Shown here in pieces: positions 1 to 10,786 of a stretch of 64,000 nucleotides of DNA (within the stretch, counting starts at the first letter, position 1; each line of letters opens with the position of its first letter). The translations under genes were made by a program, and so were the position numbers. The stretch is from Taxillus chinensis (Eukaryota; Streptophyta; Magnoliopsida; Santalales; Loranthaceae), in NCBI GenBank assembly GCA_023512835.1, contig CM042085.1:49843569-49907568 (forward strand), given 5' to 3'. The notes under the pieces were generated by a model. That model saw only the letters and a list, made by a program, of their open reading frames with translations, did no database searches and was not told where the DNA came from.

Positions 1-579
1 GTCACCTCCATCAAACCATAGCCGAATCGACTATGTATAGTGGAGCGGTCTTTACTTTCTTTGCCTCGTCGACAATGTTCAAGGCATTGAAGTATTGCTC
101 CATGGTCTAAAGGAAGTTGTCTAACTCCCTCGCATTCTTTGACCCCCATAGGTCTTAGGCTTTGGTACGTCAATTTTGGAGCTAGAATGGCCGCCAATGC
201 CACCTTGGGTGACCACCATCTTACATAGAGACCAATCCGCCTTGATCTCTTTGATTTCCTCCTGCATCGCCAGGATTTGGGACATGAGAGAACCCTTCAA
301 GCCCTTGAATCGAGAATTCATGTCATCCATGATGGAGTTGTGAAGCCTTTGCATCCTCCCATAGCTTTCATCACCCTCGGACTCCAGCCTTTCGATGCTT
401 CCAGTGTGCTCCTCGACCATCTCCATCTAGTTGGTTAACGCAAACTCCACTTTGGCTAGCCGACTCTCCAGCGGACATGTTTCCTTCGAAACGGACTTGT
501 CTCTCTTCCGTTCCTTAGCATTGTGTTCCTTCTCGCGACCTTTGTGGCCACTAATGACAACAGATCCTCCGTTTGTCAT
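1..579 (-). pseudogene. Ty3/gypsy gag N-terminal fragment, degenerate
   Basis: The minus strand reads a retrotransposon gag N-terminus from an ATG at 577-579. It contains a charged stretch (GREKEHNAKERKRDK), a predicted helical segment and the motif KIDVPKPKTYGG, which commonly precedes the gag core in plant gypsy elements. A stop lies at 427-429. After about position 150 the frame shifts, and a second frame continues with ELDNFL, MEQYFNALNIVDEAKK and further gag-like residues to the window edge. The fragment is cut by the window, so protease and pol are not visible. What is seen is a gag-like protein with an in-frame stop and a frameshift; the gypsy assignment rests on family knowledge. It is not expected to be functional. 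Confidence 0.75.
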
Positions 580-929
580 TTTGCACTATCTCAAAGCTTT
601 TACTTGTTCCACCAAACTTAGCACCAAATTGTGCTCTTGCATTAATCTTCCAAAGGAGGAAACAATATAAACGAAAAATTGAATTGGTTGAATATGCGAT
701 ATTTAGGAAAGCCAAATCAATTGGGAGGGTCCCAACAAAGTAAGGAAAAAGTTTATTCTCCCAAAGGAGGTTTATTGATTCTGGATATTTTGTTATTCAT
801 AGTAAGAGTATTGATTTAGGGTTTTATTAATACTTGTGCATTCATGTATTCATTAATGTATATGCATTTTACTAAATTTAGTTATGATGTATGCCATTCT
901 AAAACATTTTATATTTTATTTTTCAGAAA
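580..929. other. Non-coding junction between gypsy gag and Copia A
   Basis: No gene is seen. The left part is probably the untranslated leader of the minus-strand gypsy. The right part is A+T-rich and ends just before the first gag ATG of Copia A, so it is probably that element's leader. I could not identify a Copia A LTR or primer binding site here. Confidence 0.45.
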
Positions 930-1181
930 ATGTCTTTTAACCTGCTAGCCGTTTTATTGAGCCAAAACAAATTGACCGGTGAAAATTTCAATGATTGGAA
1001 GCATAATCTAAATATTGTGTTAACTGCTAAAAAGCACAAGTTTGTGCTATCGGAGCCTTGTCCACCTGAACCTCTGGCTAATGCTTCTAAAACTGGAAAG
1101 GATGCCTATGATAGGTGGATTGCGTCCGATGATATGACGCATTATTACATGTTGGCATCCATGTCCAAAGTGTTGCAACAA
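930..1181 (+). pseudogene. Copia A gag, first segment
   Basis: The reading frame starts at ATG 930 and encodes a copia gag N-terminus with LTGENFNDWKHNL, the tryptophan-containing motif typical of plant copia capsid proteins. It stays open for 84 codons and is then cut by Copia B. The last five bases (1177-1181, aacaa) are the left copy of that element's target-site duplication. Gag resumes in frame after 3283. What is seen is an open frame ended by a well-defined insertion. Confidence 0.85.
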
Positions 1182-1419
1182 TGTTAAAACACATGAGTAG
1201 AATTTTCTGCCTGCCTTATTCATTATAACGAGAGTCATATATATACACATATTGCAATGTACGCCCTACCATTCACAGCTACAATTGCTAACCCATAAAT
1301 ACAACAGATTACAATGAATATATATACTTCCTACAAATAGACACGCTAAATAGGGAAAGCCATAATTCACGGCGCTGAGAAGAGAAAGTGTGTGTGCACG
1401 GCTGTTAGTTCCTTCAATA
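1182..1419 (-). repeat. Copia B 3' LTR
   Basis: This is a 238-bp copy of the right-hand LTR. On the plus strand it begins TGTTAAAAC and ends CTTCAATA. The outer bases are TG on one side and TA on the other, so one terminal base has changed from the usual TG...CA in both copies. The polypurine tract on the minus strand (complement of 1420-1434) abuts it, as expected for a 3' LTR. Confidence 0.93.
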
Positions 1420-1426
1420 CTCCCCC

Positions 1427-2990
1427 TCAAGTTGGAGCATGAAGAGTGTGAATGCCCAGCTTGCAGATAAAGAAATCAAATGGGCGACTAGATAGACCCT
1501 TAGTCAAGATGTCGGCCAGTTGACGGGAGGTATGCACATAAGATGGCGCAATGAGCCCGCGCTAGATGGCATGCCGGACAAAATAACAATCCAGCTCAAT
1601 GTGTTTAGTGCGCTCATGAAAGACAGGATTGGTGGCGATATGTAACACAGCCTGGCTATCGCAGTGTAAGAGCATAGGAAGATGGTGAGACACGCCCAAG
1701 AACCGGAGAAGACCCTGGAGCCACTGCAATTCACAACAGGCTGCAACCATCGAACAATACTCTGCTTCAGTAGAGGAACGTGACACAGTTGGCAGCTTCT
1801 TCGTCTTCCAGGAAATAGGTGATTGGCCTAGAAGAACAAAATATCCAGTAAGAGATCGCCTCGTCAAAGGACAACTCGCCCAGTCAGAGTCACAATAAGC
1901 AGTAAGGCGGAGATCACAGTTAGCACGCATGAGGAGGCCCTTTCAAGTATCGCACCACACGTAGGGCGGCCTCCCAATGTTCTTGGCATGGAGTCTGCAT
2001 AAATTGCGTGAGAATATGCACACAATAACATAACTCAAAACGGGTAATAGTCAAGTAGATCAACTGACCCACCAGGCGGCGATAACGGTGAGGTTCAGAC
2101 AAGAGCGGGCTGGTGCTCAAGGCAAGATGATGATTTGGATCAATTGGAAGTGAGGAAGGCCGTGCGCCCAACAAGCCGGTCTCCGAAATAATGTCCAAGG
2201 CATACTTGCGTTGACAGAGGAAAATACCAGAAGGACTATGAGCGACCTCAAGACCGAGAAAATATTTAAGAGGACCAAGATCTTTTATATGGAAACAAGA
2301 GCTCAGATAATCTTTAAGTTTCGTCACACAAACCGAGTCGTTTCCTGCAATAATAAAATCATCCACATACACCAACACATGCACAGAAAAAGAGGTCCGG
2401 GAATATGTAAATAACGAGTAGTCCGAAGACGATTGAAGAAAGCCATAACTCAGCAAAGCAGCGGCTAACTTAGAGAACCAACACCGTGGGGCCTGGCGTA
2501 AGCCATACAACGACTTGCGGAGCTTGTAGACCTTCGTGCTATCGGGAGTCACGAAACCAGGGGGAAGCTTCATGTAAACATCCTCGTGCAGGTTGCCATG
2601 AAGGAAAGCGTTATGCACATCCATTTGATGAAGTTCCCAATTCCGTGCAGCAGCAATGGCCAAAAAAGTACGAATCGTCACCATCTTGGCCACAGGGGCA
2701 AAGGTTTCGTTGTAATCAATTCCTTCGACTTCATGGTTTCCCAGGATAACAAGGCACGCCTTGTAACGTTCAATAGAGGCATCAGAATGATGCTTGATTT
2801 TATAAACCCATTTACAACTAAGAGCCTTCTTCCCTGGGGGTAAGTGCACCAAAGTCCAAGTCTGATTATCTTCCAAGGCCTGGATCTCAACTCGCATGGC
2901 ATCATGCCATTTGACATCACGCGCGGCCTCAATGTACAGAGTAGGTTCGATAGAGGCATCAACATGCTCCAAGAACGCCTTATGTCGCAT
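1427..2990 (-). pseudogene. Copia B reverse transcriptase-RNase H
   Basis: A copia RT runs from 2990 on the minus strand. Motifs in order are WHDAMRVEIQALEDNQTW, CKWVYKIK, the YNETFAPVAK block, HQMDVHNAFLHG, YGLRQAPRCW and the catalytic LVYVDDFIIAG. A frameshift near 1925 moves RNase H to a second frame with its acidic residues in CDSDWA, STEAEY and CDSQAV. A further break near 1562 leads to the C-terminal LADILTKGL motif and a stop at 1427-1429, beside the polypurine tract. RT length is close to normal. Nothing resembling gag, protease or integrase lies upstream. Confidence 0.9.
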
Positions 2991-3028
2991 GAAAAATTGG
3001 CAGAATTTTCAGCCAATTTCTGCCTAAC

Positions 3029-3040
3029 GCTTTGATACCA
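3029..3040 (-). other. Copia B primer binding site
   Basis: On the minus strand TGGTATCAAAGC follows the end of the 5' LTR directly. It is one base away from the plant tRNA-iMet primer site TGGTATCAGAGC. This fixes the element's orientation. Confidence 0.9.
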
Positions 3041-3278
3041 TGTTAAAACACACGAGTAGAATTTTCTGCCTGCCTTATTCATCATAACGAGAGTCATATA
3101 TATACACATATTGCAACGTACGCCCTACCATTCACAGCTACAATTGCTAACCCATAAATACAACAAATTACAATGAATATATATACTTCCTACAAATAGA
3201 CACGCTAAATAGGGAAAGCCATAATTCACGGCGCTGAGAAGAGAAAGTGTGTGTGCACGGCCGTTAGTTCCTTCAATA
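3041..3278 (-). repeat. Copia B 5' LTR
   Basis: This is a 238-bp direct repeat of 1182-1419. The right flank 3279-3283 (aacaa) repeats 1177-1181. Its minus-strand 3' end abuts the primer binding site. Confidence 0.93.
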
Positions 3279-4026
3279 AACAACAACATCAAGGGATGCA
3301 AACCGCCAAGGATATCATGGATTCTTTACAGGCTATGTTTGGGGAGATCTCAATTCGTGCGCGGTTTGAGGCTGTGAGAGCTATTATGAATAGTCACATG
3401 AAAGTGGGAACTCTTATTAGGGATCATCTCTTAGAGATCATGGCTCATTTTAATGAGGCTGAGATCCATGGAGCTAGTATAGATCAACAGACTCAGGTTG
3501 GTATGATACTAGAGACTCTCCCTGATAGCTTCATTTCTTTTAAGACAAATTATGTCTTGAATAAAATGGATCTAAAACTCACCACTCTTATGACTGAATT
3601 ACAAACCTATGAGGGAATGATTAAGTCTAAGAAAGGTGAGGTGAACATGGTTGTTGCTGGTTCTTCTCTTAAGAAGAAGAAGAAGCTAAGTGGCAAGAAA
3701 AAGGCATCTTTAAAATCCAAGAGGAAGGTGAACAAGAAAAAGAAGACTCCTAAAGCTGGAAAGTTTTTCCATTACGGCAAAGAAGGGCACTGGAAGAGGA
3801 ACCGTAAAGAGTACCTCCAAACAGTGAAGCGAAAGGAAGGTATTGTACTTGTCCTTGAAACTGGTTTAGTGGAAAAATCAAATAATCTTTGGATTATAGA
3901 TTCTGGTGCCACTAATAATGTTTGTACTTCTTTGCAGGGACTTCAGGTCCAAAGGCAGCTTAGGGAAGGGGAATTCACTTTTAGAGTTGGCACTGGGGAT
4001 TCAGTTTTAGCAATGGCAGTAGGAGT
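3279..4026 (+). pseudogene. Copia A gag, second segment, and protease start
   Basis: Gag resumes after the Copia B duplication with the copia capsid core (KDIMDSLQAMFG, RDHLLEIMAHFNEAE, LETLPDSF) and a very basic Lys-rich stretch. A zinc-knuckle remnant (FFHYGKEGHWKRNRKEY) has lost all three expected cysteines, so nucleic-acid binding by the CCHC box should be abolished. The aspartic protease start is visible as WIIDSGATNNVC, with the catalytic DSG intact. The frame is cut at 4026 by a solo LTR whose left duplication is ggagt (4022-4026). Confidence 0.85.
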
Positions 4027-6743
4027 TGTTTGACCCCATTTTGTCCGGGTTGGACATACTAACCCCATTTGGTGTATATACCTTTTTGCCCATGCCATAT
4101 ACCTTGTTGAACAGGTCCTTAGAGATTCCCTGCGATTTGCACAAGATGGATGCATTGACATGAACTGGGAAGCCCAAAATGGATAACCATTGCTACAAGT
4201 CCCTAAAGTACCCCAAGACCAATACCAGGGGATAGAGGAGGAAATTTGGAGAATAACGCACTTGACTGAGCTCAATTCCGATGAAAAACGAAGAAGTTAT
4301 GGCTAAAACAATTTTCATTGAAAAAAGTCAAACTTGCCAAAAGACGGTCAATGCCTCTGGTCAAACTGCCCAGAAAAGTGACTATGTGAAATTCTCAAAA
4401 ACATTTATTTAGGCAAATACAAGTCTTCCCAAACAATCCCCCAAAGTTCACCCATTTTGGCATTTTTTGTGGGGGTAAAAAGGTAATTAAAAGTTTAAAA
4501 CAAAACTTGACTCGTAGCCTCGAAGTGTCGGTAGGTCGAAGCTTCGAAGACTCGAAGCCTCGAAGCCTGTAAGCCTGCCGACACTCCGACCTGCCAACAC
4601 TTCGACCCGTTGACCGTTGACCTTCGACCCTGCCGACACTTCGACCCGTTGACCATTGACCTTCGACCCTGCCGACACTTCGACCCGTTGACCTTCAACC
4701 CACCAACCTTCGACCCGTTGACCTTCGACCCTACCGACACTTCGACCCTTTGACCCGTTGACCTTCGCTGTTTGGCTTCTTTCATTGGCTCTCTCGCTGG
4801 CTACTCACGGGACATGTTTTAATGAGCTGGCCATCTGACAGAATCATTTTTCAACGCTTGTCGGTCACATGTGTTAAATGAAAACTTAAAAAAGGACAAT
4901 CACGAGCTGTACAGGTCGCCAGACTACCCGACCACGCACAGAATCTGGAAATAAAAATACCGCATCAATAATACAGCATTAAATGCTGCAATTAATGCAA
5001 TCCAACCAAATCCTTTAAAATGCAGTCTTTTGTTCAGGTGAAAAGGGGGTTCGACCAAGGAAAAAAAGGGGGAGTTCGGCAGGAGAGAAAAAAAAGGAGA
5101 GTTCGTCCAAAAAAAAAAAAGAGTTCAGTAGAGGAGAACGCCCAGATTACGCCCAAAGAGAGAGAGAGAGAGAGAACGATTCTGCAAAAAAAAAACATTA
5201 AGGCTCTGCTATTCTATCATCTGACTAGTCTTCACATCCAATTCCCTGATCCCAAAAGAAGAACACCCAAATTTTCACCCAACTCTCTCCCTTTCCCAAA
5301 ACCAAAATCGCCCATCCTTTCTAACTCCACTTTCCCTATTATCTCGTTCCAGCCCTCTTTTTGCCAGAAAACGGAAAACATAAAAAAAAAAAAAAGCAAC
5401 TCTAGTCCTGCCTTTTCCTTACGTTTCCCTCACAAAAACAAAAAAACAAAAACTGAAAAAACAGGAAAAACCAGTCTCTAGTTCTTTTTCATGCCCCTGC
5501 TTCTCATGCCCACTTTGCTTATTGCCAGCTACCAGAAAATCTTAACCTAAAAAAATATCACTCCAGTCTCCAAATACCAGGAAATCCTCTTCACAAGTCC
5601 CACTGTCAGATCTGTTGGTTCTAATTCGAGTAAGTGACTATCGGCGCAGACAAGAGCTCAAACAGAAGACTAGTGTTGCAAGTCCCAAAGTCAGTTCAGT
5701 CTTTATTTATTCATTACTTTTCAGCTTATTTACATTGATATTGGATGTAATTCTTAATATTTCCTTGTATTTCTTTTTCTTTTATTGGTATGCGTTGTGT
5801 TTTCCTTGTATTTCCCTTTCCTTTGTATATGTGTATGTTGTAATATGTAAAGTATAGCAAAAAAAAAAACAAACAAACAAAGAAAAAGAGAGAGAGCAAA
5901 GGGAGGCATGAAGAAAAAGAAAAGAAAGAAAAAGAGTGGGTCGTTTTGATTTATGGATGTCACAATCACACACATCACTTTATATGTTATTGTGTTAGTT
6001 TATGGTTTTATCCTTGCAAAAAGAAGCAAAAAAAAAAAGAGAAAACGTTTTCAAAACCAAAAGGCATTACAAAGCCAAAAGACAAAAAAACAAAAAGAAA
6101 ACAAAAAAAAACAAAAAAAAAGTTTTCAAGTCAAAACGTATTTCCACTTTTGGGATTTCCAATTCCACGCAAAAACAAAACAAAAACAAAACGATTTTTT
6201 TTAACAAAACGCAAAAACCAAAAAATATTTTCTAACCCAAAAAACCAAAAAAGGAAAGTAAAAAAAACAAAAAAAAACAAAAAAACATGTTTCCATTTTT
6301 TAGGACTTCAATTTCCAAAATAAAACAAAAAAACCCAAAACAAACCCCTAGGATCTCATTCTCCACTTTAAACAAAAACCCAAAACTTTTAGGATTCCCT
6401 TTAGAGATTTAGGGTAAATCTATTTTTTTAATAAAAAACTTAGCTAAATAAGAATTATAGACTTTTTAGGAAATCTAACCCAATTGTGGCAGTACAAATA
6501 AAATAGAAAACCTCCTCCTCCGAAAATAGATACCGAAAGGGCGCTATAGGGGTGCTAATCCTTCCCTACACGTAACCAACTCCCGAACCCTTTTCTGATA
6601 ACGCAGACCACACCTTTAAACTACTCAAAGTAGAGGATATCCAACTGTACCCCAAAAACAATTGGTAGTGACTCTAAATTTTCTCACCATTGGTCTAGTT
6701 TGAGCTCACCCCAAACGGGCCCGGACGAAAACCAGTGATGACA
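4027..6743 (+). mobile_element. Solo LTR, 2.7 kb, probably Tat/Ogre-like gypsy
   Basis: The insertion begins TGTTTGACCCC, ends GTGATGACA and is flanked by ggagt at 4022-4026 and 6744-6748. I see no internal repeat of its ends, no primer site and no protein motif, so a single LTR left by recombination is the simplest reading. It holds a tandem GTTGACC/TTCGACC array, long A-rich and Lys-rich-looking tracts (5020-6330) and, near its 3' end, a GGTGCTAATCCTTCC block that I associate with Tat/Ogre-type LTRs. Partial relatives lie at 39794-41742 (plus) and 14126-14708 (minus). The family assignment is inference; the boundaries are well supported. Confidence 0.8.
4590..4770 (+). repeat. Tandem GTTGACCTTCGACC repeats in the solo LTR
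   Basis: Units of roughly 35 bp built from GTTGACC, TTCGACC and CCGACACTTCGACC are repeated in tandem with small variations. The apparent proteins here (repeated VNGQRVEV) come only from the repeat. A shorter, diverged array of the same words lies at 40320-40500 in the related LTR. Confidence 0.85.
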
Positions 6744-9025
6744 GGAGTGCTAAAGTTATATTTTAGAAATAAATTTATTTTATTAAAGGATTGTTTTTAT
6801 GTACCTGAGTTGAACAGGAATTTGATTTCAGTTTCTTCTTTGGTTGAACATGGTTATTCTATTAGTTTTGCTGAAAATGTTTCAGTTTATAAGAATAATA
6901 TTTTGATATGTTCTGGTATAAAGGAAAACAATCTTTACAAAATTAATCCTAGCATTCATACATTATTGAACACTGAAATAATTGATGACGAACCCATTCC
7001 AAAACGAGTTAAGTTAGATACGAATGAAACATATCTATGGCATGTGAGACTTGGACATATTAACCAAACTAGGATTCAAAGGTTAGTAAAGGATGGACTT
7101 CTGAATGGTTTAGAGGTTACTCCTTTACCCACATGTGAATCATGTTGGGAGGGTAAAATGACCAAGAGGTCTTTTCCTTCGAAAGGACATCGTGTTAATG
7201 ATCTCCTAGAGCTAGTACATACAAATGTTTGTGGACCATTTAATGTACAAGCAAGAGGAGGTTATGAGTATTTCGTCACTTTTATTGATGATTTCTCTAG
7301 ATATGGATATGTTTACCTAATACACCGTAAGTCAGAGACTTTTGAAAAGTTTAAAGAATTTCGGACTGAGACGAAAAAGCAATTAGGTAAATCTATCAAG
7401 ATGTTTCGATCAAATCGAGGTGGAGAGTACCTGGATAATGAGTTGAGGTCATATCTAACTAATAATGGGATATTGTCTCAACTCTCTGCACTTGGCACAC
7501 CACAACAAAATGGTGTTTCAGAGAGGAGGAATAGGACAATGCTTGACATGATGAGATCAATGTTAAGTAGTTCATCATTGCCCAAATCGTTTTGGGGGTA
7601 TGCACTACAAACGTTTGTTTATTTGATAAACAGGGTTCCTTCTAAATCCGTACCTAAGACACCATTCGAATTATGGACAGGCCGTAAACTAAGTTTAAGG
7701 CATATCCGAATTTGGGGGTGTAGGGCCCATGTCAAAAGGGCTAAGGTGGATAAGTTGGATGCATGCACTGAGTTGTGCATTTTTGTAGGATATCCAAAAG
7801 AAATGAAAGGTGGTTTATTTTATAGTCAGAAAGATAATAAAGTGTTTGTATCGACAAATGCTAAATATCTTGAAGATGACCATATTAAAAATCACAAATT
7901 AGATCATCGAATAGAGTTGGATGAGATACCAGCTGATGAGATCAGTGGCCCAACTCAGGATCAACATGATGAGATCATTATTGATCAACTAGTCATAAGA
8001 AATGAGACCATAACATTGGAACAACATCCAGTTACTTTGCATCGTAGTGGGAGGGTTGTTAGACAACTGGACCGTTACATGGGAGTTGGAGATGCTCTAG
8101 TAGCTATCTCTGATGATCATAAAGATGATCCCTTGACCCTGAGTGATGCACTGAATAATGTAGATTCCAAAGCATGGCAACAAGCAATGGATGCTGAAAT
8201 GAATTCAATGTATTCAAACCAAGTTTGGGAACTTGTGGATTTTCCCGAAGGGGTGAAACCAATTGGATGCAAATGAATTTATAAAAGGAAAAGAGGCGCG
8301 GATGGAAAAGTAGAGACTTTTAAAGCTAGGTTAGTAGCCAAGGGCTACACCCAGAAAGAAGGTATCGATTATGAGGAAACCTTTTCTCCGGTTGCTATGC
8401 TCAAATCCATTCGCATCCTCCTGTTTATAGCTGCACATCTCGATTATGAGATTTGGCAAATGGACGTGAAAACGGCATTCTTGAATGGTCATTTGGAGGA
8501 GAGTATCTATATGATACAACCTGAAGGATTCATTGCTAAAGGGCAACAACATAAAGTATGCAAGTTGTAGAGATCCATTTATGGACTCAAGCAAGCCTCT
8601 AGGTCTTGGAACATTAGATTTGATGAGGTGGTCAAATCATTTGATTTCAAGCAGAGCATAGACGAGCCATGCGTCTATAGCAAGATAAAGGATGGAATTG
8701 TGGTCTTTCTTATTCTTTATGTTGATGATATTCTTATCATTGGGAATGATATGGTATCATTGGAATCGCTCAAACAGTGGTTGATTAAACAATTCCAGAT
8801 GAAAGACTTGGGGGAAGCAAGCTATGTTCTTGGAATCCGTATTTACCGTGATAGGAAAAACAAGATGCTTGCATTATCCCAAGCCTCGTACATAGATAAA
8901 ATACTTGAGAAGTATTGTATGCAAAATTCCAAAAAGGGTCAACAACCCATGAGAAATGGAATTACGTTGTTATGTACGAGACCGGATGCTATGTTGGTAG
9001 TCTAATGTATGCTGTACAAGAAAAA
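6744..9025 (+). pseudogene. Copia A integrase and reverse transcriptase
   Basis: The frame picks up after the solo LTR with the end of protease ([15 protein letters not shown]). The pre-integrase zinc region follows (LWHVRLGHI, then CESCWEGK), then the integrase core. Numbering from ATG 6735, the catalytic triad positions are N164 (HTNVCGP), N227 (SNRGGEY) and E263 (SERRNRT): both aspartates are asparagines, each a single G-to-A step. RT follows a stop at 8274-8276 (expected Trp in CKWIY). It shows YEETFSPVAM, MDVKTAFLNG, a stop before RSIYGLKQA, and LYVDDILIIGND. RNase H is lost; the 3' end is garbled before the CACTA fragment. Confidence 0.9.
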
Positions 9026-9029
9026 ATGA

Positions 9030-9307
9030 CAGGTAACTTTTTAAGTGTCATTGTAATTTAAAATAACGACACTTTTTAAAGTGTCATCGTATTTTGAAAT
9101 AATGACACTTTTTAAGTGTCGTTATTTTACCTTAAAACGACACTTAAAAAGTGTCATCTTTTCTTGTTTTTGACGACACTTTCAAAAGTGTCGTTATTTC
9201 TCTCAATTACTTTGACGACGGGTCGATAGACGACACTTTTAAAAGTGTCGTCTTTGACCTAAGACGACACTTTAAAAGTGTCGTCTTTGACTGTTTTTGT
9301 TGTAGTG
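9030..9307 (+). mobile_element. CACTA (En/Spm) right-terminal fragment
   Basis: The fragment ends in TTTTTGTTGTAGTG (to 9307), the reverse complement of a CACTACAACAAAAA terminal inverted repeat. Inside lie at least eight copies of ACGACACTTT in both orientations, the subterminal repeats that bind CACTA transposase. They include a perfect 26-bp palindrome at 9228-9253 and a near-palindrome at 9261-9288. The left end is missing and joins Copia A directly, so a deletion removed the rest. The element appears inserted in the protease region of the neighbouring gypsy. Confidence 0.88.
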
Positions 9308-9455
9308 AACGTGATGCAGCCGTATCGAAAAGAGCAGAAACAAGCACGCGGGAGATCAAAATAGTACCTCTAACCACCGATGGTCCTGCTCCATCCTCTA
9401 CCGGTGAAGGTGGTAGCTCAGCTTCCTCCTGGGGTGCAGCATTTAGCGCGAACAC
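9308..9455 (-). pseudogene. Gypsy protease N-terminus, truncated
   Basis: The minus strand encodes RGTILISRVLVSALFDTAAS, the beginning of a gypsy aspartic protease. The usual active site in these elements is DTGAS; here it reads DTAAS. The reading frame differs from that of gag, indicating a frameshift near 9500. It ends within a few codons at the CACTA terminus. Confidence 0.75.
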
Positions 9456-9526
9456 CCTTCCTTGGCTCGTGCCACCGGTTGGCTCATCGCGGGGCGGTTC
9501 CCGCCCTGACTGCCTCTAGCATCAGC

Positions 9527-10786
9527 CTACTGTCGCTCTGGCCTCCCCTGAGGTCGGGTTTGGCTGGATCCTGCCTGGCTAGCTTGCCACTGATGAGCTG
9601 GTCTCTCCGCTGGTGCACGGAAGCTAGCATCACTCCTCATGCTGGATGTCATGCCTCCTGCTCCCCTGTTGCCACTCCTGCAAACCCGGCGCAAATGGCC
9701 CTCTCGTCCACAGTTGTTGCATCGCCAGTCCTTCTTGGGACACTCCCCCTTGAAGTGACCCTGCTCCCCACAGCAGTGACAACCACTAGGTAGACCCCTC
9801 GATGGACCTCCCTGTCTACTGCCGCCAAGGGTGAACCTCCCTGGGTTCACTGATGGCTGACCCCGGCTGCGGAAAGAACTGCTATCTCTCTCCTCAGTCT
9901 TGAGCCTCTTGGACCCTGAATCTCGATCAGGCGCACTCTGCAACTGGCGACCTAGATGAGCCTGCCTCCCATCATCTAGTTCTCTCTCAGCTATACGGGC
10001 CGTCTCCATAACCTTAGCATAGGTCTTCAAACGCAGAATTGCCACCCTCTGCCTAAGGGCCGGCCTAAGACCCAAGGTGAACTTGTGGGCCTTCAGGTCC
10101 TCCTGCGCCACGGTCTCGCGAGCAAATCTGCTCAAGCTCCGGAATTTGCACTCATACTCGGGCACCGTTTTTGTCCCCTGCTTTAGGCTGCCGAATTCCT
10201 CCCTCTTCTGCCACCTCAAAGACTCTGGGAAGAACTCATCATGGAAGAGTTGCAAGAACTCGTCCCACAACATGAACTGCACCGCACGGCTCCCCGCGAC
10301 ACTCAACCACCACTCCAGAGCATTCCCCTCTAGCTGCCGAATGGCCAGTCTCACCTTATCCTCCTCCCAGGGTAGGAGAAAGGAAAACACATGCTCGATC
10401 TGTCTCAATCACTGCTCAGCTAACACTAGGTCCCCCTCCCCCTTGAATCGCGGAGGTTGTTCCTTTCGGAACCGTGTCACCACGTCATCCTCTGCACGAG
10501 TCGATATGCCACTCGGCGAACCCTCACGCTGTTGTGGTAACTCCCCCACTGGTGGTGATGGTGGTGGTGGCACCACCTGCTGGGCTGCCATCTTGCGGCG
10601 CACCTCCTCCCGTACCTCTTGTCGGATACCCTCCCTCAGCTCTCGGACTTCCAACCGGATGTGCTCACGTAGCTGTGCCAGCAACAACGCATGTCCTCCA
10701 ATGGACTAACCCGCACTCGGGCCCTCATGGGAAGATGACTCATCAGCCACTACCTCGTACGCACGTGTCACTCTCCTCGGTGACAT
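9527..10786 (-). pseudogene. Ty3/gypsy gag with two zinc knuckles
   Basis: A 420-codon frame starts at ATG 10784-10786 and has two in-frame stops, one before SIGGHALL and one before LRQIEHVF; the second is probably TGG changed to TGA. It encodes a Gln/Arg-rich N-terminal region, a proline stretch, and the retrotransposon gag core (ALEWWLSVAG, WDEFLQLFHDEFFPES, EYECKFRSLSRFA). Two CCHC knuckles follow (CHCCGEQGHFKGEC and CNNCGREGHLRRVC). Intact zinc ligands suggest moderate decay only. It forms the virus-like particle and binds RNA in related elements. Confidence 0.9.

Larger units (their letters stand above)
1182..3278 (-). mobile_element. Copia B: internally deleted copia with two LTRs
   Basis: Two 238-bp direct repeats (1182-1419 and 3041-3278) flank an internal region with a tRNA-iMet-type primer site next to the right LTR and a polypurine tract next to the left LTR, fixing minus orientation. 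The insertion is bounded by aacaa at 1177-1181 and 3279-3283. Only reverse transcriptase and RNase H are present; gag, protease and integrase are absent, because the RT frame begins about 40 bp after the primer site. By eye the LTRs differ at 5 of 238 positions, all transitions. It would have needed proteins from another element to move if the deletion preceded insertion. Confidence 0.93.
930..9025 (+). mobile_element. Copia A: Ty1/copia internal region, split by two insertions
   Basis: Gag, protease, integrase and reverse transcriptase follow one another in copia order on the plus strand. The coding sequence is interrupted by Copia B (1182-3278, duplication aacaa) and by a solo LTR (4027-6743, duplication ggagt); in each case the reading frame resumes after one copy of the duplication is discounted. 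RNase H and both LTRs are missing. The 3' end is lost where the CACTA fragment begins near 9030. Integrase and zinc-knuckle residues are mutated, so this is a dead host element for later insertions. Confidence 0.85.

Noticed and set aside
5020..6323. Lys/Asn-rich plus-strand frames
   Set aside because: They come from A-rich low-complexity DNA in the solo LTR, overlap each other in all frames and lack domains.
4027..6743. Complete short LTR element with two LTRs
   Set aside because: The terminal sequence is not repeated internally and there is no primer site, so a solo LTR fits better.
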